Shown here piece after piece: positions 48,974 through 61,830 of a stretch of 64,000 nt of DNA; position 1 is the first letter of the stretch; each line of letters starts with the position of its first letter. Under the pieces are notes generated by a model, which did not search any database, was not told the origin of the DNA, and saw nothing but the letters and a program-made list of their open reading frames with translations. The stretch is from Chelydra serpentina (lineage: Eukaryota > Chordata > Testudines > Chelydridae). The position numbers and the translations under genes were made by a program. The stretch is taken from assembly GCA_037349315.1 (NCBI GenBank), contig JBAIAC010000027.1, forward strand, positions 9,553,501 through 9,617,500, given 5' to 3'.

Positions 48974-49436
48974 GCCGGTGGGCTCAATCTGTTACACCTG
49001 TGCGGGGTGTCAAGCCTTGAGGGAGCAACTGAAGGGAGAAAAGCCCTCAGTAGGGCTGTGAAGGGAGGCTTGGGTAGGGTGAGAGCCTAACCCGACTCTC
49101 CTTGGGCCTGGTGGGTCTGGTGTGGGACCTTTTGTTCCCCATAGCTCATGTGGGTCTCCTTTTTTGGGGCTCCGTAGAAAAGTCAGCCTGGGAAGAGACT
49201 GCGAGAAAGGCCACGGTAGGAATTAGCCCCGGGATACCACACAAACACGCCGTATCTGCTTCATGCAGGGTCCCGGGGCTGGAACCCAGAGAATGGGCCT
49301 GGGTTCCTCCACCAGCTCACCTAGGGTGGCAGTGTGAAGACCCCAGAGCTAAGGACTTGAAGGCCCCCCAAGCCTAACGTTGGATGGAAGTTCTGGTGTG
49401 ATGCTGCTTGGCTGTTGGTGTGGTGGACTTGGTTTA

Positions 49437-49655
49437 CAGTAGCGGCGCCAGGGTTTTTGCCACCCTAGGCGGCAGCGCTCCTCCGCCGTAATCGGTGGTG
49501 CTTCGGCGGCAGCTCCTCTGAAGCTGCGTTCTTGGCGGCTGCTTTTCTTGCTGCCGAATCGCCGCTGGGAAATGAGTCGCTGCCGAAATGCCACCCCCCA
49601 AATCCTGCCGCCCTAGGCAATCGCCTAGGGTCGCCTAGGGGAAGCGCTGGCCCTG
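49437..49655. mobile_element. hAT-like GC-rich MITE, 219 bp
   Basis: It begins CAGTAGCGGCGCCAGGG and ends AGCGCTGGCCCTG, with the 8 bp duplication TTGGTTTA at 49429-49436 and 49656-49663. The interior is rich in GCCGCC/GGCGGC and CCTAGG motifs, including two adjacent TCGCCTAGGG units near 49621. Confidence 0.85.
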
Positions 49656-52600
49656 TTGGTTTACTCCGGAAGGGGTCGGATTAAAAGTGACGTGGCTGGA
49701 GGGTAGAGTCACAGGCAGGGGCAGACTGCGGCAGGGCTGGAGCAGCGGTTGGCAGCGGGGTGCCAAAGGGCTTCCATGCCATGCCCAGCAATGAGAGGGT
49801 GTGCCTGCGATGGGTAGGGTCTGCCACACCGCTACTGTAATTAGGGTGGTGGAAGGAACGAGAGGTGCACATGGTTTGGTTTCGATGAGATGCCATGGGT
49901 GGACTCCTTTTTATTTAAAAAAAACATTGGGTGACTAGGAACCAAATGGGTGACAGCTCAGAGGAGTTTGTAGGAAAGTCAGAAACAGAGCAGGAGCAGT
50001 GGGACGTGTATTTTTGAAGATTTAATTCAATTATATAAGTTGTTTGAAAAACCTGGTGGAAAATGCCTTGAGCTTCACACCAAGGCCTCACCTTCTCAAC
50101 CCTGACTATGATGAGTGATCACCTGAGGTCCTTGCCTATGCTACACATAAGACCCTGGTAAGTAGAGTCAGGTTGTGACACATTCACTGACACAGTGGCA
50201 CCTAATATGATTAAACCCTTCTACACAGCAGGATCTCTTCGGGCACAACCATATCTGCCTGTCCATACCTCCCCCGATGCACAATGGTGTTCATACCAGT
50301 GCAGTCTGGGGAAATCTGGGATGCTAGGCCAAACTGCCTCCACAATTGGTGGCAGTGGTAGGGTATGAGTGCTTTTCACGTAGCATGGTGAACTAGGGAC
50401 AGTTGTGTGACACAGAGTCCTGGGAGGTTGGAGAACTAGCTAACAGCTAGGTGGGGCCCTGTTTGCAGGACACGAGAACCCTGGTAGAGGTTGGTTATCA
50501 GAAGCACAGGACATGGGTATGTGATTCCAGCTGTGTGAACTCACCACGAGCTAGAATGGCAAAGGGGGGCATCTGGTTGCACATGGGGACGGGAGGTGAC
50601 ATTCTGGTCAAGATGACCCTGGAGCTGTAAAGGGCACAGAAGTAAACAGGCTGATCCAAGTGTGCACAGTGCAGTGTGGGATAGCAGTGGAAGGGGTACC
50701 AGAAGCAGACAAACCCTGACTACCACTCTGCTTACGTCTGGGATTGGAATATTATACACCCACACAATTAGCCCATTGCGCTTCCATGTGACCTGTATGT
50801 GAGGTCAACCATATTACAAACTGGCTACGATATCAGTAAAATATCTGTAGCACAGACAGGATCCGCGTTTCTGTCTACATGACACATCCAACAGTGTCAT
50901 TCTGATGGTCCCCGAGCATGGTTACAGCATGCTTCCATTTTGAAAGGCAATGGGATCCATCCTAGGATGTGCTGAACACCTCCTGCAGGAGTTAACGGGG
51001 CAGTGTAACCCGCTGTTACTTGTCTTGCTCTCCTCCTGGTCTGCAGGTGTTCTAAATCCAGTGCAGGTGCCAGATAAAGAAGTTGGTCCTTTAGTTCAAG
51101 TTGTAGAAATCCGTGCTCCATCTCTGGGGGTCCCACATTCAATCCGGCCCATGATCACGATGACAGGTGCTGGGCACCCCTCACAGGCTATGTCCCCAAA
51201 TAACTAGCTAACAGTGCACTGTGCTGTCTTTAAAAGCATTCGATCCTGAGCTTCCTCTTTAAGAGCTTTTCTGCCCCATTTATGCATAGGCTGCTATTTC
51301 ATTTCAGTGCAGGAACTCCTGAGTTCCTTTCCCAAATGAGCAGGTCTGGAGGGAGAAAAGGCAAATCCATACAGGTTTGAGTCCTTTATTAAGAAAAAAG
51401 GCATATTACAATGACATCTAAAGTACACGGTCATATTGTAGTTTGTGGGTATGCAGAGAATACATCTTGAAAAGCACAGTCAGCAACAACGTGCCTCTTT
51501 GCCCCTCTTTTGCTGTAAATCATAATGTCCTGTAATAAATTGAACATTCAGATAGAACAGTATCAAACCTTTGGCTTCTGTCCCATTGTAATAGTTTCCC
51601 ATAGCAGGCCATAAAGGCAGCTCACAGAACTGTGCAATTCATCCTCTGTGCGGGACCTCACTTGGGTGAATAAGGATTCTGCAGGGGAGTACGTGTCACG
51701 TGATCCACCCTACCAATCCGCGTTACCGTGAAGCCTAAGAGCAAATTTGGGGCTTAATTCTGAAAGGTGCTGAGTAACTCCTGGGAGGTGCAGAGCACCC
51801 TCAACTTCCATTGGTTTGGTCCTCAGTAGCACCTCCAAGGACAGACCCGGCTGTTAGAGAGGGCTTCTTTTTTCAAACCTGTAGAATTTCTGGGGTGTCC
51901 CTGTCCTCATGCTGCTTTGGTTTTGTTATTGTAATTATAATAAAGGGAAGTTTCAGCAACATTGAATGCAGAAAAGATGAGGAGGAGCCTTCACCTGCAC
52001 CCCTTAGGGCGGTGAATGTTCAATAAGCATTTTGACCTAGATTTCACTTTTCTTCTAGGTGTGTATGTGCAACGTGAGTGTCCCAAACATCTCTTGGGAG
52101 CGGATTAAGGTAGGATTTACTAGATCAAGTGATCTTTGTCTTCCAAAGCTCCCGGGAAACTTCATGGAGTTCCCTCTACCCCTGCTTCTGGGTTTGGTTT
52201 CCCAGCAGCATTCCCCTTTCCACTAGTTTTTTTTTTGGAGTGGTGGGGGTACTCGCCTCTGCTTTGGTAGAATGTCTCCAGCCAGTGCAGCAGAGCCCTG
52301 GGACTCTTTATGCTGACATGCAGTTAGTGCCTTGCCAGCCTCAGCCAAAAGGGCAGCTCATGCAGAGAGGGAACAAAAGAACAAACTTGGCAATTGGGAG
52401 CAAAGGTTGAAGAGGGCAGGTTCTCACTAGTGTGGCGAAGCGGCACTTTTATCTTCATGCTTTCATACAGCACATGAGGCCTACGGGATCTTTGATGGAC
52501 CTTTAAAGATACAGGTACTTTTTGATGCAAGTAAGTAGCAAAAAGCACGTCTGGGACTTCTCTCGGTTCCCCAGCCTGGGTCCCACCCATGAAGGCGAAA

Positions 52601-53392
52601 TCACAACACGCGGATATTATCCAGATGTTATCCAGCGGGAGTGAAGCAACCTGTGAATCTAAGGCCATCCCTCCCTTCCCTCCTCCCCGTGGGACTTGGC
52701 AGTCAGGCTTCATGGCAGTGCAGGCAGAGACGGTGACAAGAACAGACATGCACTAAGGAGACAGCATCATTCTTACAATGAGATCTGTTGGAGCAGCCTG
52801 CACTGGATCAAGCAAGAAGCACCATCTAGGGTTGTCAGTAACAGGACTCCGCGTCAGGAGAGTCCTCCTGGTTTCTAATTTGATTAAATGGCTGAATCTC
52901 TGAACTACCTTGGGCAAAGCACTCAGTGTCCTTGTGCCTCCAGTCTGCCAACCAGGACCTAGCAGCAACATAGCTGCTGAATCACATTTTAGTTTGCCCA
53001 AGTAACTATCTTTTGCTCCCCCAAACCCTCACAGTTACCTGTAGGCCATGCACATCTGCTGCGCTGTCATTTGGCTTTGTTTTTAACGTGGCAGTTTATA
53101 ATAAGCCATTGACCTCGTCGCCGGCAAAACTCCCGCTGAAGTCTATAGGAGTTCTGATACTCATGGGTGTTATATGCTAGTGGGGTACAGAAGAAGGGAC
53201 ATTAAGGATACCTGGTTGCTCACACTTGACTTACCCTCCATGCCAGCTAAGCTGTCATATGGGAATTTTGGCCAGTGTTTACTTTCACCCCGCCACTGGG
53301 TTTCTAACCAGGCGAAGGGCAGTTTTAATTCCTGCAGAAACCCCTTTGGAGCACTGCTGGTGGGGAATGTTGAATGAGATCATACTCTAGCT

Positions 53393-53682
53393 CAGGGGTT
53401 GGCAACCTTTCGGAAGTGGTGTGCCGAGTCTTCATTTATTCACTCGAATTTAAGGTTTCGCGGGCCAGTCATACATGTAACGTTTTTAGAAGGTCTCTTT
53501 ATAAGTCTTTAATATAGAACTAAACTACTGTTGTATGTAAAGTAAATAAGGTTTTTAAAATGTTTAAGGAGCTTCATTTAAAATTAAATTAAAATCCAGA
53601 GCCCCCTGGACCGGTGGCCAGGACCCGGGCAGTGTGAGTGCCACTGAAAATCAGCTCGCGGGCCGCCTTCGGCCTACCCCTG
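53393..53682. mobile_element. hAT-like MITE, 290 bp
   Basis: It begins CAGGGGTTGGCAACC and ends GGCCTACCCCTG. A perfect 8 bp duplication CTCTAGCT lies at 53385-53392 and 53683-53690. The interior has no ORF. The CAGGGGT terminus and 8 bp duplication fit the hAT superfamily. Confidence 0.87.
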
Positions 53683-55515
53683 CTCTAGCTACACAACTTT
53701 CCTGACCAACATTGCTCCCCCCCCCCCCCTTTTTTTTTTTTTTAGCTGTGCTGGCCCCAGAGACATAAAGGAAGTTGCTGCTGGCTATGGACTTTCGGCC
53801 AGGGCCACTGATGGAGTGACTCTGGCCCATCCTCAGAAAAAGCGACTCGGTAAAAGGGCACTTTATTACCAGTCTCCCATGTGCTGGAGTCAGATCTGCT
53901 CACTCATAACACGTTTTTGCTCCTCTTAGCCCTGTAGCACCAATACAGCGATGGGCGGGCCATCTGGGTTCTATTCTGCCTCATGCATGCTCAGCGGAAT
54001 GGTTGGCTAAGTTGAAATCTTTGCTGCAGCTGTCGTGAGAGGCAGAAAGAGCACGGCTTGATTTTTCAGGTCCTGGACTCTGTGCGCATGTGGTGGTGTG
54101 AACCTTGTAAAGTGAGCAGATTTGGGGGTAGGGGGTGTGTGTGTGAAACCCTGAATCCATTGGAGTCAATGGCCAAACCTAATGGAATTAGGATTTCACT
54201 GTTGATATAAGTGACCGAGGGAGTGGGCAACCTCACAAGGTCATTTTCAGAGTCACTATTCTGAATAACATAGACACAGACTTACAATCACACTTTTAAA
54301 CTTGGATGGGAGAGGGGAATGTTGTAAACCAGTGGCACTTACGTTAGACTGACCAAATGCACTGGGCTTATGCAAAGTCTAACAACATCACTTGACCAAT
54401 TCAGAGAATATGGCTTTTTAAATCTTTATGCCAGTGGGGAAAATTTCCCTACCAATTTGCCTTGGCAAAAAAATAAGTTTTCAATGAATCAGTGACTGAA
54501 ACCATCTGCATTTTGGTTCAGTCAGTATGGCCAGATTCCATACATGTTTTGGGACATGGGAACAAGATGAGCAAGCAACGTAACAACATCCTCTCTCTCC
54601 CCAACCCAGCTGCTAGGTTACAGTTCGGCGGGTGTGATCCGAAGGGATGAAATTTCTCATTGGCAGAGAGCATTATGAGTTAACAATTCAAAACCAAAAC
54701 CAAACCCCTTAGGCCATTGTACAGTTCCAGAACAAAAAAGACAGTTTAAAACGGAAAGGAAAGTCACATGACTGCTAGGCTGTATATAGAAAGTTCCCTG
54801 CACATGTATATACAAGACATCCATTTAACAACAAAGTGTTATTGCTATGCCTCCATTTCCAGTCTAGTTGTGAAGCTTTACAAGTCAACATTAAACATAT
54901 TATACAAAGCATGTAGATTTCAATTCTTACACTCCCTGATATGTGCCTCTACATATAGAGATATACAGTATAGCTATAACTTCTGTTTATCCTTTCTGAC
55001 TCACAGGGAGTCTGTGAAAGTGCTGGATAAATGCACTGTACAAATCTCCTTTTTGAATATATATCTTACATTCTGATAGTTAATTTACACTCAGACACTA
55101 GAGAGCCTACAAACACGCTCATCCATCAACAGTAGTTAGAAAACATATGTGTTTCATTAGGTGCGTGTTATTCCTTTGGACTCTCTGTGTCTAACATTAT
55201 GCTTCAGATTAAAAAGTAGGACCACTGACTTTCATTTTTGATCATTTATATAAATACAAAGATTAAAAAACCATAGATTCTTTTCAACATATCTGCTTCG
55301 ATCATAGTGTTTTCTCTTCAAAACTAAATGTATATATTTATATATAGCCTCCCCACAAAAACACAGCAATGAATAAAAAGGCCAATAACGAAGTTTAGGG
55401 GCTTATCCTGCAAGCTCTTAGGCAAGAATTCCCACATAAAGGGCTGCAGGGTCTGCCCCTTACAACTAACTTCAAACTACATTATTAATAAAGGGCAAAT
55501 CCTGATGTCCTTACT

Positions 55516-55595
55516 CGGGGCTAGATTTTGCAATATCCTTAATCATGGCAAGTGGGATCTTGCCCACCTGAGTGGGCATTACAATCTAGCCCTCG
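55516..55595. repeat. Foldback element
   Basis: CGGGGCTAGATTTTGCAAT and ATTACAATCTAGCCCTCG are inverted copies with a few mismatches, enclosing about 45 bp. Confidence 0.6.
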
Positions 55596-56975
55596 GTTTG
55601 TAATGAAAGAAACCCTTAGATGAAACCCTTAGAGCACTGGAGCTTTGCCAGAGGCATGAGTGAACGAACATCGAGTAGGGGCTTCAGGATTTAGCTCATA
55701 GGAATAGAAAGTGCTCCATTTAGCTCCTCTGTCTTGTCTGTGGCTCATGAAAAACACTGCCCTTGCTCCTCCTCCTCCGTTGCACTGGTGCAAATCAGAA
55801 GTAATGCCAGCGACATCAATGGGGTTACAATGGTCCAAGCAAGGTCAGGATCAGGCCCAATATTGCATGCATTTTGTATGTTTGTTGTTTTTTTGGCTAA
55901 TGGAATTTATACCCTCCCCCCCTGCCACCTCCACGTCATCTCTGATCAGGATTTTGCAAGGTTGCGGTGATACCCGCTGGTGAGGCATACAGAGAGTAGG
56001 AGTAGCTTGCATGCAGAGCTAAAGGGAAGATGTGGGCAGGAGGCAAGGCAGGGGAGGAATGGTTGAAGAGAGCTGGAAATTAAATAAACTCCTTGAACCA
56101 GCCCATAATTATCAGTAGAGCAAGAGGGCTCCTTTGGCTCGGATGGAGTTGTTCCATTTACATACCAGCCACTGAGAAATAGATGATTGGTAGGAAATTA
56201 TTTACAAAAGAGAACTATTGGACTCCTCTCTCTTTTTTATACTGAAGTCTGCTACAGTCTTTGCATCGATAAACATTTAACTGAGTCTGCCCATTAGGAT
56301 CGTCCAGAAATGAAAAGAGAAGCCGTGAAAATTACAACTAAAATAAAACCCAACTAAAACAGTGCACAGTGAATGTATTAGCTCCTCGGGTATTAACCTC
56401 CCCTTCTCCCCCACCCCTCACACACAAAGAAAGAAATGTTCTCAGCAGAACCTCTGTGAACCTGAGAGAAATAACCATTTACAAAGGCGAGGTTCAAATC
56501 TTAATCAAGTCGAAGGGATCCTGCATTTCCACAGCTATAATGTGCACAGTGCAATGCAAATTGCTTATTGCTTTCACGGCTCTCCGGCAGATTGTGTCAC
56601 CAGAGCAGGATCGTGAACAATCTGTGCTCACTGTGCTAGAAATCGTATGACATTGCTTTGCCAGCAGAGGGCCTTCTCTTTTTAATCATCCTTAAGAGAA
56701 ACAGACCACAGAGCATCTCATCATAGCGTTATAGGAAAACTGGACCCATAAAGCAGGTGTTCCTTAGAGTGTGCATATTTTTCTCTTGTTAATAACTTGG
56801 CTGTCTAGTATAAATGCTCCTGATTTTTCCACACACCTCTGTGCCTGAGCTTCTGAGGCAGTTTTAGCTACCAGTTGATAAGAAGCTCAATGAACAAGAG
56901 AATTGTGTCCAGCAAAATGAGCATTATAGTAGCCCCAGTCTCCCAAGCAAGCAAGTGCTGACGAAACAGCATTGT

Positions 56976-57066
56976 TGGGGCCAGATCCTCAGCTGGTGTA
57001 AAGTGGTGTAGCTCCACTGACTTCACTGAAGCTGCATCGGTTTATCCCAGCTGGGGATGAGGCCCG
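56976..57066. repeat. Foldback element, about 90 bp
   Basis: GGGGCCAGATCCTCAGCTGG and CCAGCTGGGGATGAGGCCC form an imperfect inverted pair of about 20 bp. The interior (GTAGCTCCACTGACTTCACTG) is typical of palindromic repeats common in reptile genomes. Confidence 0.7.
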
Positions 57067-57184
57067 GAATCCCTAACTGAAGTGGCTCGTGTGATTTTAT
57101 TTTTCTTTCCGCACAAACTAATTAATTTGGTGCAATGCCAGTGGAGTAACTGAGTTGGACTCTCCTCTCAGTAATGTGGGGATC

Positions 57185-57870
57185 ACTTAGAGCGGGATCC
57201 ATGGAAATACTTAGGTGCCTAAGTCCTGGGGTTGATTCCACTGCAAGCCACAAAACTCCCACTGAATCCTGTAGGCACCTGAACTTACTCAACGGCTAAC
57301 ATTTTTCAGGGCAGGTTAAAAGCCCCTGACTCCCTAGGTGCCTAGGTTTTTGCTTCTGGGCACGTGCACTGCTGCCTACCTCTAGGCAGCCGGGTGCCTG
57401 TCTCCCACCTAAGCCCCAGAGCGATCTGGAACCAGGGGAAGATCGGCGTTTCCCCGCCGAAGTCACCTGCAGGGCCTGAGCCAGGAGGCTAACCACTGGG
57501 CCCTACTGCCCTAACCACTGGGCTACAGAGTCATTCCCTCTCTCTGGCCCACTGACTGTTTTAGTATTTATCTACTGCGGAATGGTCATTGGGTCAGACA
57601 GAGGGTGAACGACTGTATATCCCAGTGGTTACAGCATCCACCTGGGAAGCAGGAAACCCCGAGTCCTGTCCCCCTGCTCCATCCCCTCTTTGATTATGGA
57701 TCCGCAGTGGAACAGCTTCCACAGGAGGGAGCCTGACATCAGAAATCCTCTGAGAGATGGGATCCTTTCTCCCCCCCCTCCCCACCCGGCAGAGGTGGGA
57801 ATTGAACTTGGGAGAGATGGGATGGGGTTTAGGACACACCCATCATCAGCACCTTCCACTGGCTAACATA
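57185..57870. repeat. Composite interspersed repeat with tRNA-like segment
   Basis: The stretch contains repeated TAGGTGCCTA motifs. Two AACCACTGGGC copies (57491 and about 57512) follow, then a tRNA-like head (CCAGTGGTTACAGCATCC, then GGAAGCAGGAAACCCCGAG). This suggests an old SINE-like repeat inside other repeats. Class and ends are uncertain. Confidence 0.35.
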
Positions 57871-58639
57871 GGCAGCTCCCCGCCTAGCAGGCTGGCTTTT
57901 GTGGATCTCATCCTTAGGCACCTCTCTCCCCCCGTTCATTGTATAGTGAGCCGAGGTGACAAAATTGAGCAGGGTGTTTTTCCTGGATTTTGTGGGTGCT
58001 CGAAAATTAGGCGCTACAATGACCGAGTTCCTCTGTGGATCCCATCCTTCCTCCTACATGTCAGGATGAGCATTAGCATGCCCATGGACACATACAGTTA
58101 CAGATCTCCTTTCACCAGCTGCGCGGCTAGTGCACTAAATAGGATGAGCTAATCGCCCTGGATTATTTCCTCCTTCCTCACACCCCTAGTTAAGCTTCAT
58201 TTTATTCCTTTGTCAGGTGTAAACTCGCCACATGCGTTGTCACTACTTACTGACTAAGCAGTAGCAGAGCAGTGATTAGAAAATATAGGGGAAGACGACC
58301 TTGAAGAGGAGGCAAGATTCAAAGAGGATGCACTGGTCATGCCAGCAAGTTCGGCTGTCAGGAGAAATAATGGCCCCAGTAGCTTTGCTGGCAGACGAAA
58401 CAGCTATGCCCAGTGTAATGATTACAGTGAGCACTTGCTGCACAAAGACAGCTTTGAACAGCACTGGAGTGGCATCTAAAAGGACAGTCTATTACTTCAG
58501 TGTAGTAAGTCAATAGAAGGAGTCTAATGAGCTGTTTCGCAAAAGCAGAAGGCAGCTAGCAATCTAGTAAAGGGCCCTGAAATGACTGGATAACTGTACT
58601 ACTCCTGCCCGTTGTCAGTGAATGCTTTTGTCTAGCCAG

Positions 58640-58866
58640 CCCGGCTATGAAGAGCAGTGAAGACGTAGTGGTCTGGGCTCCAGCACAGGCTAGCAATGCA
58701 AGTACACACCCAGCGTCCCTGGCGTGCTTGTGCAGTCAGCACTGAAGCCCGTGCCACTGCACCGACACTGTTATTTTTAGCTGCGCTAGCTGGATGAAAG
58801 CTAGCGTTGCTGTTCCAGCCCATGCCGCACTCACGGCTCTGATTGCAGTGTAGACGGAGCCTAAGA
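58640..58866. mobile_element. Probable MITE with GTGTAGACGGAGCC right end
   Basis: The right end CAGTGTAGACGGAGCCTAAG looks like the terminus of the TTGTCTACAC class, and CTAGC-rich internal sequence forms local inverted repeats (GCTAGCTGGATGAAAGCTAGC). The left boundary is uncertain. Confidence 0.4.
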
Positions 58867-60539
58867 AGTGCAGCTCTGTATCTTTTCCCTACATCCTTCT
58901 GTTGCTTGCTTTGGAAGTGGTCAGACACTTAGGGACAGATTTTCAAAGTGCAGATAGGGACCTTGTGTGATATTCAAAAGCAGGCGTCATGGAAATCAAG
59001 GGGATTTAGGCGCTTAACAGGCGTAGGCACTTTTGAAAATCACACTTGGGATCTATTTACATCTTCAGGCACTAAATACCTTAGTAAATCTGGCCCTGAG
59101 GGCTTAATTGATAAACCAGTCCTGCGCTATACAGAGGTCTTCACAGATGACGCCATGGCATTTCATACCGAAGTCAAAACTGTGTTTAAAGAACACAGGT
59201 CAAGAACACATATCCCATAGAGGGCAAGGAAAGATGTAAAGGAACAGATAATCTTCTCTTTCAAAGAAAAGGTACAAAAATGCAATTTTCTGCCTCAAAA
59301 GAATAAATCTTCTATTCTGGCTTTTATTTTTATAATTCAAAAAGTTGGGCTAGTAATTGTTACCTAGAATCTGATAAAAGTATTTCAATATAATATATAA
59401 ATATTGCACTACAAAAATAGATACATTTGTATGCATATCATATGCATGAGCACTACATAGGCGACTTCAAATTATTGGTAAATAGGGCTGGTCAATTAGG
59501 ACCAGATTTTCTAAGAGGTTCCAAACTGGCTTTGGAAAAATGGAGTCTGCATCATTTTCCTACAGGCACCTATATTCACATGCAAATGGAGTAGCTAGCT
59601 GGATATGTGGGATGAAATCCTGTCCCTAATGAGGTCAATGGAAAAATGTCCATTGATTTTAATAGGTCTGGCATTTTAGCCCTGGTTACTAGATATTCAC
59701 ACATGCATACACAAACAGCAAATGACTGCGCAAAAAAAAAAGCAAAAAAAGCGCCCAGTTTTAGTGAGCTGTGTTTGCAAATGTGTCCCTAAATATCAAA
59801 ACAGCAAGTGACTGGTTTGCTGTTTGTAATATTTAACCCAGGAATGTGTTTGTGCACTGGTAAGACACAGACAGAGCGACTAACTTAGCCACACTTCCTG
59901 TAGCCAATAGTTTTTTCCCCCCTACACCCTCCTTTCTAACTGGTTAGAACAGGTAGTCAAAAACCACAGGGGTCAAAATTTTGCTCTCAGTTACTGCAGA
60001 GTAACAGAGGATCCTGCAAGGTGCCAAGCATCCACTGAAGTCCTAAAATCAGAACTCGGCCCTCTGTCTAATCTTCACAATAATTTTTCCTTCCTCTAAT
60101 TGTTAAGCAGTTGCAAGATGTTAAAGGCACATGACAGATTTTGGAGCTTTATATTGGAGGCTAAAGCCTTCAGCTTATTCATGCCTTTTGCTTTGAAGTT
60201 AGGTAGTATTGAATGGCTGGCGCTACCTCTTTGAAGTGATACACCTGAGGACTGAGGGAGCTGTTGAAAAGTCCCAGAGATTCAGTGGGGTCCAAGGATA
60301 ATACCATAAGGGGGTCAGTGAGCGAACAAGAAGGCTCTAGCTTCTGAAGGGTCTTGGGAATCAAGAAAGTGACCACAGAAGGTCCACAGGACACAGTAGG
60401 AGCTTCTGTGGGTCTGGGGTTGTTGAAGCAGTAGAGTCAAAGGGACCATGGAAGATGACAATAATTTCTGGAAGGACCAAGGGAAAAATCAGATGGTCTC
60501 ACCTCTTCAACAAAGGGCCATTTTTAGACCCTTTGATCA

Positions 60540-60715
60540 GTGCCGGATTGACACCTTACGCGCCCCTAGGCACAGCATCTTGAGTGCCCCCCGCCTCCGC
60601 CTACAGCTGACCTTTGTGTTGCACACAGTTTTAGAGAGCTAAGGCGTCCCTAGAATGCGGCACCTCTAGGCACATGCCTACTGTGCCTAATTGTAAATCT
60701 GCCCGTCTTTGGTTC
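60540..60715. mobile_element. Degraded DNA-transposon remnant
   Basis: CAGTGCCGGATTGACACCTT at the left and AATTGTAAATCTGCCCG at the right, with CTAGGCAC motifs repeated inside, suggest an old MITE. The boundaries and class are uncertain. Confidence 0.4.
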
Positions 60716-61073
60716 TAGTTATCACTTGTTGCTTCTTTTTCCTTCGATACATTTTCTTAGCCTAACAAAACCAACCAACCAAAAGATACTTCTGAATTTC
60801 ATTTTGAAAATATAGCTTGTAAATAAATAGAAGACCTATAGTACAATAGCAACAGATGCTCTAGGACATGTGTTATTGGACAACTTCTCAGGTAGGACCC
60901 CACTCACAGCTTTGTGCCTCCCAGTGGACACAAACAGCTTAGCAACGCAACACCCACTGGTGTGCTTCAACAATCATAACCATCATGTGCATAAGAACTC
61001 TTCAAGAGGTGACCTAAAGCCCACTGAATCAATGGAAATGCGCCTATTGACGCTAATGAGCTTAGGGGGCGAT

Positions 61074-61300
61074 AATGATGTAGTTAGGGCACTAGACTGG
61101 GACTCAGAAGACCTGGGTTCCATTTCTGACTCAGCTTCACACTTTCTGTGCGAACTTGGATAAGTCACTTGATCTACCCCGTGCCTGGGATCTCCATCTG
61201 TTAAATGGGGATAAGAATAGCACTTCCATACCTCCCTGGGATGTTGGGAGGATACAATCCATTAATGACTGGAAGGTGCTCAGATTCCATGGTATTGAGG
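61074..61300 (+). mobile_element. MIR-type SINE
   Basis: The head GTTAGGGCACTAGACTGGGA, the box GACCTGGGTTCCATTTC, then ATCTGTTAAATGGGGATAAG and a GGGAGGATACAAT tail follow the MIR consensus. It is intergenic, between CLUH and CCDC92B. Confidence 0.85.
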
Positions 61301-61663
61301 ACCATGCAAGTACCTATCTAGAAAGATGGGGCTCAAGCCCCAAAGAAGACAGATTTGTGGTTTCCTTATACGTTCCCTTCAGTATCACAGCAGAAACGAG
61401 TGGCTGGATGTGCCACAAAATGTTTGCAATGTATGAGATCTCATCCTCAAGCAGCTCGTTGCTAATTTGGTTACTTAGTCTTTTGAGCAGGACTTCAGTG
61501 GGGAACTATTGCATGCTTAGTAACTTAACTTAAAAACAAAAGCCTGGTGGCTAAGCAGCAGTAGTAACAGACAGTGATTACTAGAGAACTGTGCCTGGAA
61601 TGTGGAGTAACTAGGACACATTTAGAAAACCTGCTGGAATAACATGCAAAACAAAAGTATTGG

Positions 61664-61830
61664 CCAAGGTTACCAAAAATGACTATTGACTTTGGGTGCC
61701 CACCTAGAGATAACTTAAAGGGGCCTGATTTTCAGATCAGCTTCTGAAAAATCAGACCCCTTTGAGATATCTCATGCTGGGCACCCCAAAAATGGAGGTG
61801 CCCAAAATCAATGGTCACGTTTCAAAATCT
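61664..61830. repeat. Long foldback repeat
   Basis: Left and right halves are inverted over more than 60 bp with mismatches: GGGGCCTGATTTTCAGA pairs with TCTGAAAAATCAGACCCC, TTTGGGTGCCCA pairs with TGGGCACCCCAAA, and TGACTATTGA pairs with TCAATGGTCA. The transcript of either strand would form a long hairpin. Confidence 0.75.

Noticed and set aside
57610..57665. tRNA gene
   Set aside because: Only an A-box-like segment is convincing. The B box is degenerate and no cloverleaf closes, so it is treated as a SINE-like repeat.
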